Assembly (NCBI RefSeq): GCF_051020515.1
Contig: NZ_CP194857.1
Span: 3,782,001-3,846,000 of the forward strand
Reading direction: 5' to 3'
Length of the DNA: 64,000 nucleotides
Origin: CALKWS01 sp051020515
Lineage (GTDB): Bacteria > Actinomycetota > Actinomycetes > Actinomycetales > Beutenbergiaceae
The position numbers and the translations under genes are program-made. Positions within the stretch are counted from its first letter, which is position 1. Each line of letters starts with the position of its first letter. Of the stretch, positions 45,640 to 54,995 are shown one piece after another. The notes under the pieces are model-generated. The model had not been told where the DNA came from. It worked only from the letters and a program-made list of their open reading frames with translations, and did not search any database.

Positions 45640-46173
45640 TCAGGTGCCCGGCTGTGGTTCGGCCAGGTCGGTGAGGGTGGCTGCGCCGCGGCCGAGCTCG
45701 GCCCAGGGTCGGTCCACCCCCAGCACGGCGAGCATGGCCGTACTCATTCCGGTGCGGACCCGGGCCATCGCGGCCTCCTGGGAGTCCGGCCCGGCCAGGA
45801 TCCGGGCGACGTGGGAGATCACCGGTTCGTGCCCCACCACCAGCACCGAGACGGTCTGCGCCGGCGACGCGCGAACCAGGTCGAGCAACTCACCCGCACC
45901 GGCCCCGTAGATCTCCGGCGCCCGGCGCACCTCGATGCCGGTGGTGTCCACGTCCTGCTCGCCCAGGCCGGTCTCGATCAGTTTCCACGTCTCGACGGCA
46001 CGATTGGCGCTGGAGCACAGCACCAGGCCGGGCACCGCGCCGTGTGCGGTGAGCAGCGCCGCCAGCCCCTTGGCCTGGGTGCGTCCGTGCAGGCTGAGCG
46101 CCCGGTCCACATCGGCACCGGTGGGGGCGTGGGGTTCGGCTTGGGCGTGCCGCAGCAGGCTCAGCCGGGCCAT
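45640..46173 (-). CDS. SixA-like phosphohistidine phosphatase
   Basis: 177-residue histidine-phosphatase superfamily protein. The catalytic RHG-type motif is LLRHAQAEP, and the second His is in VVGHEPVISHVARIL. SixA relatives remove phosphate from phosphohistidine, while others act on small phosphates. It follows fabI by a 1-bp overlap (TGATG), so it is part of the same transcript fabG-fabI-sixA. Confidence 0.88.
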   Translation of the reverse strand: MARLSLLRHAQAEPHAPTGADVDRALSLHGRTQAKGLAALLTAHGAVPGLVLCSSANRAVETWKLIETGLGEQDVDTTGIEVRRAPEIYGAGAGELLDLVRASPAQTVSVLVVGHEPVISHVARILAGPDSQEAAMARVRTGMSTAMLAVLGVDRPWAELGRGAATLTDLAEPQPGT

Positions 46174-46940
46174 CACTGACCCATCGCGTGCACGCCGCCG
46201 TCGACGTGCACGATCTCGCCGGTCGTTGCCGGGAACCAGTCCGAGCACAACGCGGCCACCGCCCGGGCGGTGGGCTCCGGGTCGTCCACGTCCCAGCCCA
46301 GCGGCGCCCGGTCGGGCCAGGCGCCCTCCATCTGGGCGAACCCGGGAATGGACTTGGCGGCAGTGGAGCGGATCGGGCCCGCCGAGACCAGGTTCACCCG
46401 GATCCCGTCCGGGCCCAGGTCCCGGGCGAGGTAGCGGGCGGTGGACTCGAAGGCCGCCTTGGCCACTCCCATCCAGTCGTAGACCGGCCAGGCGTAGCGG
46501 GCGTCGAAGGTGAGCCCCACCACCGCTGAGCCGGGCCGCAGCATCGGCCGGGTCGCCACCGCGAGAGACTTCAGCGAGTACGCCGAGACCTCCAACGCGG
46601 TGGCCACGTCCGGCCACTGCCCGTCCAGGAAGTTCCCGCCCATCACCGACTGCGGGGCGAACCCGATGGAGTGCACCACGCCGTCGAGGTGGTCGGTGTG
46701 CTCACCCACGCGCCCGGCCAGGGCCTCCAGGTCCTCGGCGGATGTCACGTCCAGTTCCACCACCGGTGCCTCCTTCGGCAGCCGGCGCGCGATGGCGCGG
46801 GTCAGGCGCAGCTGCCGCCCGAAGGAGGACAGCACCACGTCGGCGCCCTCGTTCTGGGCGAGGCGCGCCACATGGAAAGCGATCGAACTCTCCATCAGCA
46901 CCCCGGTGATGAAGAGCTTCTTTCCGTCCAGAAGTCCCAT
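46173..46940 (-). CDS. fabI: enoyl-ACP reductase (FabI/InhA type)
   Basis: 255-residue short-chain dehydrogenase of the FabI/InhA class, reducing the double bond in type II fatty-acid synthesis with NADH. The opening MGLLDGKKLFITGVLMESSI is typical, and catalytic Tyr and Lys are in YDWMGVAKAAFES (YxxxxxK). The C-terminal DGGVHAMGQ fits. Start ATG 46940. With fabG upstream it mirrors the mabA-inhA pair of mycobacteria. Confidence 0.93.
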   Translation of the reverse strand: MGLLDGKKLFITGVLMESSIAFHVARLAQNEGADVVLSSFGRQLRLTRAIARRLPKEAPVVELDVTSAEDLEALAGRVGEHTDHLDGVVHSIGFAPQSVMGGNFLDGQWPDVATALEVSAYSLKSLAVATRPMLRPGSAVVGLTFDARYAWPVYDWMGVAKAAFESTARYLARDLGPDGIRVNLVSAGPIRSTAAKSIPGFAQMEGAWPDRAPLGWDVDDPEPTARAVAALCSDWFPATTGEIVHVDGGVHAMGQ

Positions 46941-46968
46941 GCTGTTCTCGCTACCTCTCGTGTTCGTC

Positions 46969-47697
46969 TCAGTGACCCATGCCCAGGCCGCCGTCCACCG
47001 GCAGCACCGCCCCGGAGATGTAACCGGACTGCGGTGCGGCGAGGAACTCCACCGCGGTGGCCACGTCCTCCACCGCACCGAACCGGGCCGCGGGGATGGC
47101 CTCCAGGTATTTCGCCTGGGTCTGTTCGGGTAGTTCGGCCGTCATCGCGGTGTCGATGAAACCGGGGGCGACGACGTTGGCGGTAATGCCTCGGGCGCCC
47201 AGTTCCCGGGTGATCGAGCGGGCCATGCCCACCAGGCCGGCCTTGGCCGAGGAGTAATTGATCTGCCCGGGTGAGCCGTACAGGCCCACCACCGAGGAGA
47301 TCAGCACGATCCGCCCACCACGCTGGCGGACCATCCCCTTGCTGACCCGCTTGACGCACCGGAACGTGCCGGTGAGGTTGACATCCACGACGTCGGCGAA
47401 GTCCTCCTCGCTCATCCGCAGCAGCAGCATGTCCCGGTTCATCCCGGCGTTGGCCACCAGCACCTGCACCGGGCCCAGTTCGGCCTCGATGGTGGTGAAG
47501 GCGGAGTCCACCGAATCGGTGTCGGTGATGTCGGCCCGTACGCCCAGGACCCCCGGCGGCACCTCGCCGCTGCGGTGGATCCCGGCCACCTTCTCCCCGG
47601 CCGCGGCGAACCGCTGCGCGATCGCATACCCGATCCCGCGGTTGGCTCCGGTCACCACCACGGTGCGGGGCTGATCACTGCTGTGCTGCTCGCTCAC
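46969..47697 (-). CDS. fabG: 3-oxoacyl-ACP reductase FabG (MabA type)
   Basis: 242-residue SDR enzyme. Cofactor-binding motif is VVVTGANRGIGYAIAQRF, NAG motif is VLVANAGMNRD, and catalytic Ser-Tyr-Lys is in ISSVVGLYG and QINYSSAKAGLV. It reduces 3-oxoacyl-ACP in fatty-acid elongation. The start is GTG 47697 with AAGGGATC before it. It is the lead gene of fabG-fabI-sixA, with a 28-bp gap to fabI. Confidence 0.94.
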   Translation of the reverse strand: MSEQHSSDQPRTVVVTGANRGIGYAIAQRFAAAGEKVAGIHRSGEVPPGVLGVRADITDTDSVDSAFTTIEAELGPVQVLVANAGMNRDMLLLRMSEEDFADVVDVNLTGTFRCVKRVSKGMVRQRGGRIVLISSVVGLYGSPGQINYSSAKAGLVGMARSITRELGARGITANVVAPGFIDTAMTAELPEQTQAKYLEAIPAARFGAVEDVATAVEFLAAPQSGYISGAVLPVDGGLGMGH

Positions 47698-47817
47698 GCT
47701 GATCCCTTCGACTAGCAACTGCGCATAGACGGTAGTGCACCGGCGGTCCCCACGGGGAACGGACCGGAGCACGGCCCGGCGAGTCATCATGGCCGCGCGC
47801 GGCGTAGGCTGGCAGGT

Positions 47818-48114
47818 ATGCCCGAGGTCCACTCCGTCACCAGCGCCGCGGAACCACTCAGCGTGCGCAACAGCAGGCGGATGCGGCGGTACCTGATCAC
47901 GATGGGGATCAGGTGCGCCGGGCTGGTCGGGGCCGTCTACACCGAGGGTTGGCTGCGCTGGGTGAGCATCGTCCTGGCGGTGGTGCTGCCCTATGTGGCG
48001 GTGGCCCTGGGCAGCGAGAGCGTGGACAAACCCACCGGAGCCACCCCCTATACCGAGCCCGATCCGCAGATCACCGCCTCCGGTCGGGTGGAGTTGGAGC
48101 AGCGCCATGACTGA
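47818..48114 (+). CDS. DUF3099-family membrane protein
   Basis: 98-residue actinobacterial protein with two hydrophobic helices (about 28-45, ITMGIRCAGLVGAVYTEG, and 49-66, VSIVLAVVLPYVAVALG) and a polar C-terminal tail. This matches DUF3099 in length and topology. Function unknown. ATG 47818 has a -10-like TAGGCT about 10 nt before it and no ribosome site, so it may be leaderless. It overlaps the next gene by 8 nt. Confidence 0.8.
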   Translation: MPEVHSVTSAAEPLSVRNSRRMRRYLITMGIRCAGLVGAVYTEGWLRWVSIVLAVVLPYVAVALGSESVDKPTGATPYTEPDPQITASGRVELEQRHD

Positions 48115-48328
48115 CCTGATCTGCAGCGCCAAGGGCTGCCGCGCCGGTGCGCAGTGGGCGCTGCGGTGGAACAATCCGAAACTGCACACCCCCGGACGGC
48201 GCAAGATCTGGATGGCCTGTCCGGACCACCGCACCCACCTGGAGAACTTCCTGGGCGCCCGCGGGTTCCACCGGGAGACGGTGGCCCTGGCCGACCTGCC
48301 GCCGGAGGAACGACCCGCCGGCCCATGA
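48107..48328 (+). CDS. small Cys/His protein (conserved actinobacterial)
   Basis: 73-residue protein. It has CSAKGC (residues 6-11) and CPDHRTHLENFL, giving three cysteines and two histidines that could bind zinc. The middle has ALRWNNPKLHTPGRRKIW. It is fully enclosed between the DUF3099 gene (8-nt overlap) and the SURF1 gene (4-nt overlap), so it is probably transcribed with them. No function is known from sequence. Confidence 0.75.
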   Translation: MTDLICSAKGCRAGAQWALRWNNPKLHTPGRRKIWMACPDHRTHLENFLGARGFHRETVALADLPPEERPAGP

Positions 48329-49194
48329 CATCGCGCTACTCCTTCCTGACCAGCCGCCGCTGGCTCGGCCTGATCGCCGCGGCGGTGGCCATCTCGGTGG
48401 TCTGCGCCCTCCTGGGGTACTGGCAGTGGTCCCGGTACCAGGGTCGCGCCGACCAGGTCGCCCTCGTCGAGGCGAACTTCGACCAGGACCCCGTTCCACT
48501 GACCGACCTGGTCAGCCGGCCGGGTGCCGAGTTGGATCCTGCTCACCAGTGGCGCCCGGTGCAGGTTCAGGGCCGCTATCTCGGGGAGGTGGTGGTGCTG
48601 CCCCAGCGCGGGGTTGCGGGCAACCCGGCCGATCACGTGGTGGGAGTGCTGGCCGTGGACGTCGGCGACGGGCCGGACTGGGCTGTGCTGGTGGACCGGG
48701 GCTGGTACACCACCGACACCTTCGCCGACCACGCCGCAGCCCAGGAACTACCCAGCGGGCAGGTCACGACCACCATGCGGCTGCGCCCCGCAGAAGGGCC
48801 TTCGCCGCGGGAGCTCGACGCGGGGCAGATACACCGGCTGAACCCCACCCAGGCGCTGACGGCAGCCACCGGCACCGAGGAGGATGACAGCGCCGGGTAC
48901 GTGCTCGCCACGGGGATCTACGGCCAGTTGGCCGCCGAGACCGAGGGAGGTTCCGACGTCGTCCCGGCGGAACTGAACCTGCTCCCCCGTCCGGTCGCGG
49001 ACCTCGGGTCGCACCTGTCCTACGCGTTGCAGTGGTGGGTCTTCGCCCTCGGCCTCTACGTGGCCCTGGTGATCCTGGCCCGCAGGGAGGCCCGGGACCC
49101 GCGCGCACCGGCCCCGGTGCGCCGCCGGGCCGATGCCGACGAGGACGAGGCGATCGAGACCCAGATTCAGGCCAGCGCGACCAGTTCGGCGTAG
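48325..49194 (+). CDS. SURF1-family cytochrome c oxidase biogenesis protein
   Basis: 289-residue membrane protein with one helix near each end (about 13-32, LGLIAAAVAISVVCALLGYW, and about 233-252, ALQWWVFALGLYVALVILAR), as in SURF1. The core includes WRPVQVQGRYLGE and the RGVAGNPADHVVGVL segment between the two helices. SURF1 helps haem a insertion and assembly of the aa3 oxidase, consistent with ctaA at 60112 in the same window. Its 3' end overlaps the 3' end of the convergent ABC-F gene by 28 bp. Confidence 0.9.
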   Translation: MTSRYSFLTSRRWLGLIAAAVAISVVCALLGYWQWSRYQGRADQVALVEANFDQDPVPLTDLVSRPGAELDPAHQWRPVQVQGRYLGEVVVLPQRGVAGNPADHVVGVLAVDVGDGPDWAVLVDRGWYTTDTFADHAAAQELPSGQVTTTMRLRPAEGPSPRELDAGQIHRLNPTQALTAATGTEEDDSAGYVLATGIYGQLAAETEGGSDVVPAELNLLPRPVADLGSHLSYALQWWVFALGLYVALVILARREARDPRAPAPVRRRADADEDEAIETQIQASATSSA

Positions 49195-50766
49195 TCCTCG
49201 CTCCACAGGTCCTCGTCGCCATCGGGCAACAGCAGCACCCGCTCGGGATCCAGCGCCGCCACGGCTCCCTCGTCGTGGCTGACCAGCACCACCGCACCGG
49301 TGAAGTTGCGCAACGCCTCCAGGATCTCCGCACGGGATGCCGGGTCGAGGTTGTTCGTGGGCTCATCCAGCAGCAGCACGTTCGCGGCCGAGACCACCAG
49401 CACCGCCAGCGCCAGTCGCGTCTTCTCACCACCGAGAGAGCACCCGCGCGGGCTTGAAGGCGTCGTCGCCGGAGAACAGGAACGAGCCCAGCACGCTGCG
49501 TACCTGGGTATCGGTCAGGTGCGGAGCGCTGCGGCGCAGGTTCTCCACCACGGTGGCACCGGTGTCCAGGTTCTCGTGTTCCTGGGCGTAGTAGCCGATC
49601 TTGAGCCCGTGGCCGGGGTTGATCTGGCCGGAGTCGGGCTGTTCCACCTGGGCGAGCAGACGTAGCAGGGTGGTCTTGCCGGCACCGTTGAGTCCGAGCA
49701 CCACCACCTTGGAGCCCCGATCGATGTCCAGGTCCACATCGATGAACACCTCCTGGGAGCCGTAGCTCTTGGACAGCCCCCGCGCCGACAACGGTACCCG
49801 CCCGCACGGAGCGGGGTCCGGGAACCGGAGGTTGGCGACCTTGTCCGCCGTCCGGGTCGACTCCAGGCCGGACAGCATCCGCTCCGCCCGGCGGAACATG
49901 TTCTGCGCGGCGACGGCCTTGGTGGCCTTGGCGCGCATCTTCTCGGCCTGGGCGACCAGGGTGGCCGCCTTCTTCTCCGCGTTCGCCCGTTCCCGCCGGC
50001 GGCGGCGCTCATCGGTCTCGCGCTGAGCCAGATAGTCGTCCCAGCCCAGGTTGTACACCTCCAGTTCCGCGCGGTTGGCGTCCAGGTGGAACACCTTGTT
50101 CACGGTGGCACGCAGCAGGTCGGTGTCGTGGCTGATCACGATGAAACCACCGGGATAGGTGGCCAGGAAGTCACGCAACCAGGTGATCGAGTCGGCGTCG
50201 AGGTGGTTCGTGGGCTCATCCAACAGCATCGTCTCGGCACCGGAGAACAGGATCCGGGCCAGTTCCACCCGGCGCCGCTGGCCACCGGACAGGGTGCTCA
50301 ACTGCTGGGCCAGGACCCGGGTCGGTAGCCCGAGGTTGGAGGTGATCCGGGCGGCCTCCGACTCGGCCGCCCATCCCCCCTGGGCGGTGAACTCGGCGTC
50401 CAGGCGGGAGTACCGGGCCATCGCTCGCTCGCGCGTGTCCTCGTCGTCGCTGGCCATGTCGGTCTCGGCCTTGCGGACGCGGCGCAGCAGTTCGTCCAGC
50501 CCTCTGGCGGACAGCACCCGGTCCATCGCGACCACCTGCAGGTCCCCGGTGCGTGGGTCCTGGGGCAGGTAGCCCACCTCACCGGTGCTGGTGATCGTCC
50601 CGGCGCTGGCCTGATGCTGGCCGGCCAGGGTCTTGGTCAGGGTCGTCTTGCCGGCCCCGTTGCGGCCCACGAGACCGATCCGGTCGCCGGTGTCGACCCG
50701 GAAGGTGGCGCCGTCCAGCAGCTGGCGGGCACCGATTCGCAGTTCGACGTCAGTAGCGGTGATCAC
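49167..50766 (-). pseudogene. ABC-F family ATPase, frameshifted
   Basis: Duplicated ABC ATPase of the ABC-F type (ribosome-associated translation or resistance factor), about 532 residues when joined. The first ATPase has GRNGAGKTT and LSGGQRRRVELAR with LLDEPTNHLDAD. The second has GLNGAGKTT, then LSGGEKTRLAL in the next frame and LLLDEPTNNLDPAS. A linker of charged helices (RRRRERANAEKKAATL) joins them. The break is near 49431-49440, with CTCTCTCGG where CTCTCTGG is expected, so one extra base or a dinucleotide slip. GTG 50766 starts the gene. The protein otherwise looks complete, with no membrane part. Confidence 0.85.
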
Positions 50767-50872
50767 CGGGCCGAGTGTAGGTGGCCTGATCGGTGTTCCG
50801 ACAATTGGAATTCCCCGCCCAGGTCGGGCCACGGCGGGCGTCGTGGGCACGGTGGCGGATAAGGTGCAGAGC

Positions 50873-51700
50873 ATGAGTACGGCCGATCCGACCCCGGTAC
50901 GCGGGGTGCCCAGCCCCGGCACCGCCGTCGATGAGGGCGAGCCGTCACCTGCCACAGCCGGCGCTGGTGGGACCGATCCCGAGCGGTCCGGTGCCACCGA
51001 GTCGGCCCGCACCCGCTCCGGTGCATGGCGCCGGGCCGAGGAGGCCCTCGCCCAGGGGTGGCAGCGCAGCACGCCCAAGGCGCGGTGGGTCACCGAGAAG
51101 GCGGCTCCGCTCAGCCGGTGGGCCGCACAGGTGAATCTGGTCCAGGTGGCCGCCGGGGTCGCGGTGACCGCCCTGGCCGCACTGCTGATCGCGGTCGCGG
51201 CACAGGTGGAGTGGGAGGTCGGGGTGTTGTCCGCGCCGCTGTGGCTGTTCGTGGGCGCGGCGCTGCTGGCCGGGGCCGTGCTGGGACCGTGGCGCGGGCT
51301 GCTGGCTGCGGTGCTCTACCTGGTGATGGGCCTGGTGGGTGCCGCCTGGGCCGGCGACGGCACCGCCGCGCATACCGACGGCCCGTGGGCCGGGGTGCTG
51401 CTCACCCTGCCGCTGGCGGTGCTGATCACGGGGTGGATCAGCGCCCGCCACGCGACGTTGCGCTCACCGGTGACCTCCGGTTGGTACTTCTTCGGCTGGT
51501 TCTTCTTCGCCGCCCTGGCCGGTCTGGTGCTGATCTACGCCGGCGGCTTGTGGACCCTGTTCGACCGGACCGACGTCGGCGGCTGGGCGGTGTTCGCCAC
51601 CATGTCGGCCCGGTTCCCCTTCGACGTCGCCCAGTGCATCCTGGTGGCGGTGATCGCCGTGGGCGTGCACCGCTTCGTCCCCGGTCTGCTCAGACGTTGA
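50873..51700 (+). CDS. bioY: BioY-like biotin transporter component
   Basis: 275-residue membrane protein. The first 90 residues are polar and Pro/Ala-rich, then a hydrophobic core of about six helices (95-275). The BioY signature appears as APLWLFVGAALLAGAVLGPW with RGLLAAVLYLVMGLVGAAW, and the C-terminal part has FPFDVAQCILVAVIAVGVH. It is the S-component of an ECF transporter for biotin, working with shared or dedicated EcfA/T that are not in this window. The long cytoplasmic N-terminal extension is unusual for BioY. It converges with sufT, overlapping by 11 nt. Confidence 0.85.
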   Translation: MSTADPTPVRGVPSPGTAVDEGEPSPATAGAGGTDPERSGATESARTRSGAWRRAEEALAQGWQRSTPKARWVTEKAAPLSRWAAQVNLVQVAAGVAVTALAALLIAVAAQVEWEVGVLSAPLWLFVGAALLAGAVLGPWRGLLAAVLYLVMGLVGAAWAGDGTAAHTDGPWAGVLLTLPLAVLITGWISARHATLRSPVTSGWYFFGWFFFAALAGLVLIYAGGLWTLFDRTDVGGWAVFATMSARFPFDVAQCILVAVIAVGVHRFVPGLLRR

Positions 51701-52045
51701 AGCCCAGCGCCCGGAGCTGCTCGCGGCCGTCGTCGGTGATCTTCTCCGGACCCCACGGCGGCATCCAGACCCAGTTAATCCGGGAGCCTTCGGTGATGCC
51801 CTCCAGGACCTGGGCGGCCTGATCCTCGATCACGTCGGTCAGCGGGCACGCCGCCGAGGTCAGTGTCATGTCGATGATCGCCTGGTTGTTCTGGTCCAGG
51901 CTGACCCCGTACACCAGGCCCAGGTCGACGATGTTGATGCCGAGAGTTCGGGGTCGATCACATCGCGCAACGCTTCTTCCACGTCCGCGGCGGTCGGTGC
52001 TCCCGCAGGCGGCTGGTACTCGTTCTCGATCTCGATGTCAGTCAT
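51690..52045 (-). pseudogene. sufT: SufT/MIP18-family FeS assembly protein, frameshifted
   Basis: About 117 residues when joined; a DUF59/MIP18 protein that helps transfer Fe-S clusters. The N-terminal part reads PTAADVEEALRDVIDPEL and the rest GINIVDLGLVYGVSLDQNNQ, then SAACPLTDVI with the Cys of the family. Frame break lies at 51948-51953: CTCTCGG where CTCGG is expected, an extra TC dinucleotide (or one missing base). It is the last gene of the suf operon, 21 bp after sufU. If the break is an error the protein is normal. Confidence 0.85.
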
Positions 52046-52066
52046 GGTTTCCTCTGCCTCGCTTCC

Positions 52067-52552
52067 TCACGTAGTGTCCTCGGGCCCGGACGAATCTGCA
52101 ACCAGCGCCTGCGCGGTGGCATCCCGGAGTGCCATCCAACCCAGCAGCGCGCACTTGATCCGTGCCGGATAGCGGGCCACCCCGACGAAGGCGGTGGCAT
52201 CGCCGAGTATTTCCGCCCGGGGTTCGGCGAGCGGCCGGCCACGCCCGTCCATCAACGCCCGGAACGCCTCGGTGATCTCATCGGCCCGTCCCACCGGGAC
52301 GTCCCTGATCAGTTCGGTCAGCACCGAGGTGGAGGCCTGTGAGATGGAGCAGCCCATCCCCTCCCAGGTGACCTCGCCGATCCGGGGCGCGCCGGTGGAG
52401 GTGTCGAGGTGAACCTGCAGGCGCACCTCGTCACCACAGGTCGGGTTGACCTGGAATGACTCACCGTCGGCGCGCTCGCGCAACCCGTGCCCGGTGCGCT
52501 GCTTGGCGTGGTCGAGGATCACCTGCTGGTACAGCTGGTCCAGGTTGCTCAT
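52067..52552 (-). CDS. sufU: Fe-S cluster scaffold/sulfur acceptor SufU
   Basis: 161-residue IscU-like protein. The three cysteines are in NPTCGDEVRL, GMGCSISQAS and ARIKCALLGW, with an Asp for zinc. In Gram-positives SufU is a zinc-dependent sulfurtransferase that accepts sulfur from SufS. It overlaps sufS by 4 nt and is tightly coupled to it. Confidence 0.95.
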   Translation of the reverse strand: MSNLDQLYQQVILDHAKQRTGHGLRERADGESFQVNPTCGDEVRLQVHLDTSTGAPRIGEVTWEGMGCSISQASTSVLTELIRDVPVGRADEITEAFRALMDGRGRPLAEPRAEILGDATAFVGVARYPARIKCALLGWMALRDATAQALVADSSGPEDTT

Positions 52553-53856
52553 GCTGCTCCTTCGAAGAAGGTGCGCACCCGGGCCAGGTGGGCGCAGAAC
52601 TGATCGATGTCCTCATGGCTGGTGTAGACCCCGGCCGAGGCGCGCGCGGAGGACGGCACGCCCAGGTGCCGGTGCAACGGCTGTGCGCAGTGGTGGCCCA
52701 CTCGGACCGCCACGCCGGCGTCGTCGAGCACCTGGCCCACGTCGTGGGGGTGGATGCCCTCGACCGCGAAGGAGACCACCGCGAGCCGGTCCGCAGGTTC
52801 GGTCGGTCCGAGCACGCGCACCCCCTCGATGCGACTCAGACCGGTGAGCAGGTGCTCGGTGAGCGCGGCCTCGTGGGCGGCCAGTGCCGCCATGCCCAGT
52901 TCCTGCAGGTACCCGACCGCGGTGTGCAGGCCCACGGCCTGGGCCACCATCTGGGTGCCCGCCTCGAACCGTTGCGGTGGCGGGGCGTAGGTGGTCCCGG
53001 TCATCGTGACCACCTCCACCATCGATCCCCCGGTCGCCACCGGGGGCATCGCCTCCAGCAGCTCACGACGGCCGTAGAGCACGCCGATACCGGTGGGGCC
53101 GAGCATCTTGTGCCCGGAGAACACCGCGAAGTCCACCCCCAGGGCGTGCAGGTCCAGGGGCAGGTGCGCGGCGGACTGGCAGGCATCCAGCACGGTGAGG
53201 GCACCGACCGCCTCGGCGGCGGCCACGACCGGCGCCACCGGGGTGATCGCTCCGGTCACGTTCGAGGCGTGGGTGAAGGCGACCACCTTCGTGGCCGGGC
53301 CGATCACGTCCAGGCCTGCCAGGTCGAGTCGTCCCTGGGCATCCAGACCGATCCAGCGCAGGGTGGCGCCGGTGCGGGCACACAACTCCTGCCAGGGCAC
53401 CAGGTTGGCGTGGTGCTCGGCCTGGGTCACCACGATCTCATCGCCCGGGCCCACCGCCAGCGTCCGGGCCGCGGCGCCGCCGCGGCCGGCGGCGGCATTC
53501 GACATCGCGTACGCCACCAGGTTGATGCCCTCGGTGGCGTTCTTGGTCCAGACGATCTCGTCGTCGTCGGCCCCCACGAAGGCGGCTACCCCGGCACGGG
53601 CCTGCTCGAAGAGTTCGGTGGCCTCCTCGGCCAGGGCGTGCGCGCCGCGGTGCACGGCGGCGTTGCGGGCGTGATAGAAGTCCTGCTCGGCGTCGATGAC
53701 GCACTCGGGCTTCTGCGAGGTGGCCGCCGTGTCCAAGTAGATCAGCGGACGGCCACCCCGGACCGTGCGGCGCAGCAGCGGGAAGTCCGCGCGCACCGCC
53801 GCCAGTTCGGACTCGCTGAGTCCGCTCCGGTGCTCGATGCGGTGCGCGCTGGTCAT
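52549..53856 (-). CDS. sufS: cysteine desulfurase SufS
   Basis: 435-residue PLP-dependent enzyme (fold type I) that takes sulfur from cysteine. PLP Lys is in FSGHKMLGPTG, the substrate-side motif is QAEHHANLVPW, and the persulfide Cys is in VRVGHHCAQPLH. ATG 53856 is taken; a GTG one codon upstream (53859) is an alternative start. It overlaps sufC and sufU, and supplies sulfur to SufU and the SufBCD scaffold. Confidence 0.95.
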   Translation of the reverse strand: MTSAHRIEHRSGLSESELAAVRADFPLLRRTVRGGRPLIYLDTAATSQKPECVIDAEQDFYHARNAAVHRGAHALAEEATELFEQARAGVAAFVGADDDEIVWTKNATEGINLVAYAMSNAAAGRGGAAARTLAVGPGDEIVVTQAEHHANLVPWQELCARTGATLRWIGLDAQGRLDLAGLDVIGPATKVVAFTHASNVTGAITPVAPVVAAAEAVGALTVLDACQSAAHLPLDLHALGVDFAVFSGHKMLGPTGIGVLYGRRELLEAMPPVATGGSMVEVVTMTGTTYAPPPQRFEAGTQMVAQAVGLHTAVGYLQELGMAALAAHEAALTEHLLTGLSRIEGVRVLGPTEPADRLAVVSFAVEGIHPHDVGQVLDDAGVAVRVGHHCAQPLHRHLGVPSSARASAGVYTSHEDIDQFCAHLARVRTFFEGAA

Positions 53857-54611
53857 CACACCGCCTGCAGGAACCGGTCGTAGCCCTCGGCCTCAAGGCG
53901 GTCGGCCAGCTCGGGGCCACCCTCCTCGGCGATGCGCCCGTTGACGAACACGTGCACGAAGTCGGGCTTGATGTGCTGCAGAACCCGGGTGTAGTGGGTG
54001 ATCAGCACGATGCCGGCACCGGTCTCGGCCTGGGCGGCGTTGACGCCCTCGCCCACGATCCGCAGGGCGTCGACGTCCAGGCCGGAGTCGGTCTCGTCCA
54101 GGATCGCGAACCGCGGCCGGAGCAACTGCATCTGCAGGATCTCGTGGCGCTTCTTCTCACCGCCGGAGAAGCCGGTGTTGACGTCCCGCTGGGCGAAGTC
54201 GGTGCCCATCCGCAGGCCCTCCATCGCGGTGTTCATGTCCTTGACCCAGGTCCGCAGCGGCGGGGCCTGGCCGTCGATGGCGGTCTTGGCGGTGCGCAGG
54301 AAGTTCGACACCGACACCCCGGAGACCTCCACCGGGTACTGCATGGCCAGGAACACTCCGGCGCGGGCGCGCTCGTCCACCTCCATCTCCAGGACGTTCT
54401 CGCCGTCCAGGAGAATCTCACCGTCGGTGACCTCGTAGTTGGGGTGTCCGGCGATGGCGTAGGCCAGGGTGGACTTGCCCGAGCCGTTCGGGCCCATGAT
54501 GGCGTGGATCTCGCCGCTGTTGATGGTCAGGTCCACGCCCTTCAGGATCGGCTTGGGGCCGTCCTGGGTGCCGACGTTGACGTGCAGGTTCTTGATCTCG
54601 AGCTTGCTCAT
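53856..54611 (-). CDS. sufC: SUF ATPase SufC
   Basis: 251-residue ABC-type ATPase of the SUF scaffold. Walker A is GPNGSGKST, the signature is FSGGEKKRHEI, Walker B is FAILDETDSGLDVD, and the switch His is LITHYTRVL. It forms SufBC2D and drives cluster assembly with SufB and SufD. It is 36 bp after the Rieske gene, with a GGAAGAG-type ribosome site. Confidence 0.96.
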   Translation of the reverse strand: MSKLEIKNLHVNVGTQDGPKPILKGVDLTINSGEIHAIMGPNGSGKSTLAYAIAGHPNYEVTDGEILLDGENVLEMEVDERARAGVFLAMQYPVEVSGVSVSNFLRTAKTAIDGQAPPLRTWVKDMNTAMEGLRMGTDFAQRDVNTGFSGGEKKRHEILQMQLLRPRFAILDETDSGLDVDALRIVGEGVNAAQAETGAGIVLITHYTRVLQHIKPDFVHVFVNGRIAEEGGPELADRLEAEGYDRFLQAV

Positions 54612-54647
54612 GTGCTGGTTTCTTCTCTTCCTTGGTCTGGAGGTTTC

Positions 54648-54995
54648 TCAGGCGCTGGCGCCGACGGTCACATCAATATCGACGAGGACGTTGTCGCCCT
54701 CCACGGAGACGGAGTAGACGGGGACGGGCTGGGTGGCCGGCAGGCTCAGCGGCTTGCCGCTGGCCAGGTCGAAGGTCGACCCGTGCAACCAGCACTCGAT
54801 CGTGGCCTCCTCCACCTCCCCCTCGGACAGGCTGACCTGGCCGTGGGAGCAGATGTCGGAGATCGCGTGGTAGTTCCCGTCCTCGTCCCGCACGATGGCG
54901 ATCGGAACGGGCCGTCCGTCGACGTCCTCGAGGTCGGCGCGCATCGCCTCCCCGGGTTCGAGGTCACCGGTGTCGCATACGTACTGGGTGCTCAT
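54648..54995 (-). CDS. Rieske [2Fe-2S] ferredoxin in the suf operon
   Basis: 115-residue Rieske-type protein. The two cluster motifs are CSHGQVSL (Cys-x-His) and CWLHGSTF (Cys-x2-His), and the length fits ferredoxin components of non-haem iron oxygenases. It lies between sufD (4-nt overlap) and sufC, so it is made with the assembly machinery. In this position in actinobacteria it could donate electrons for cluster or sulfur reduction, but this is an inference from context. Confidence 0.92.
   Translation of the reverse strand: MSTQYVCDTGDLEPGEAMRADLEDVDGRPVPIAIVRDEDGNYHAISDICSHGQVSLSEGEVEEATIECWLHGSTFDLASGKPLSLPATQPVPVYSVSVEGDNVLVDIDVTVGASA

Noticed and set aside
52456..53883. Plus-strand open frame of 475 codons opposite sufS
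   Set aside because: Antisense shadow of sufS, composed of Gly/His/Val-rich low-complexity residues.
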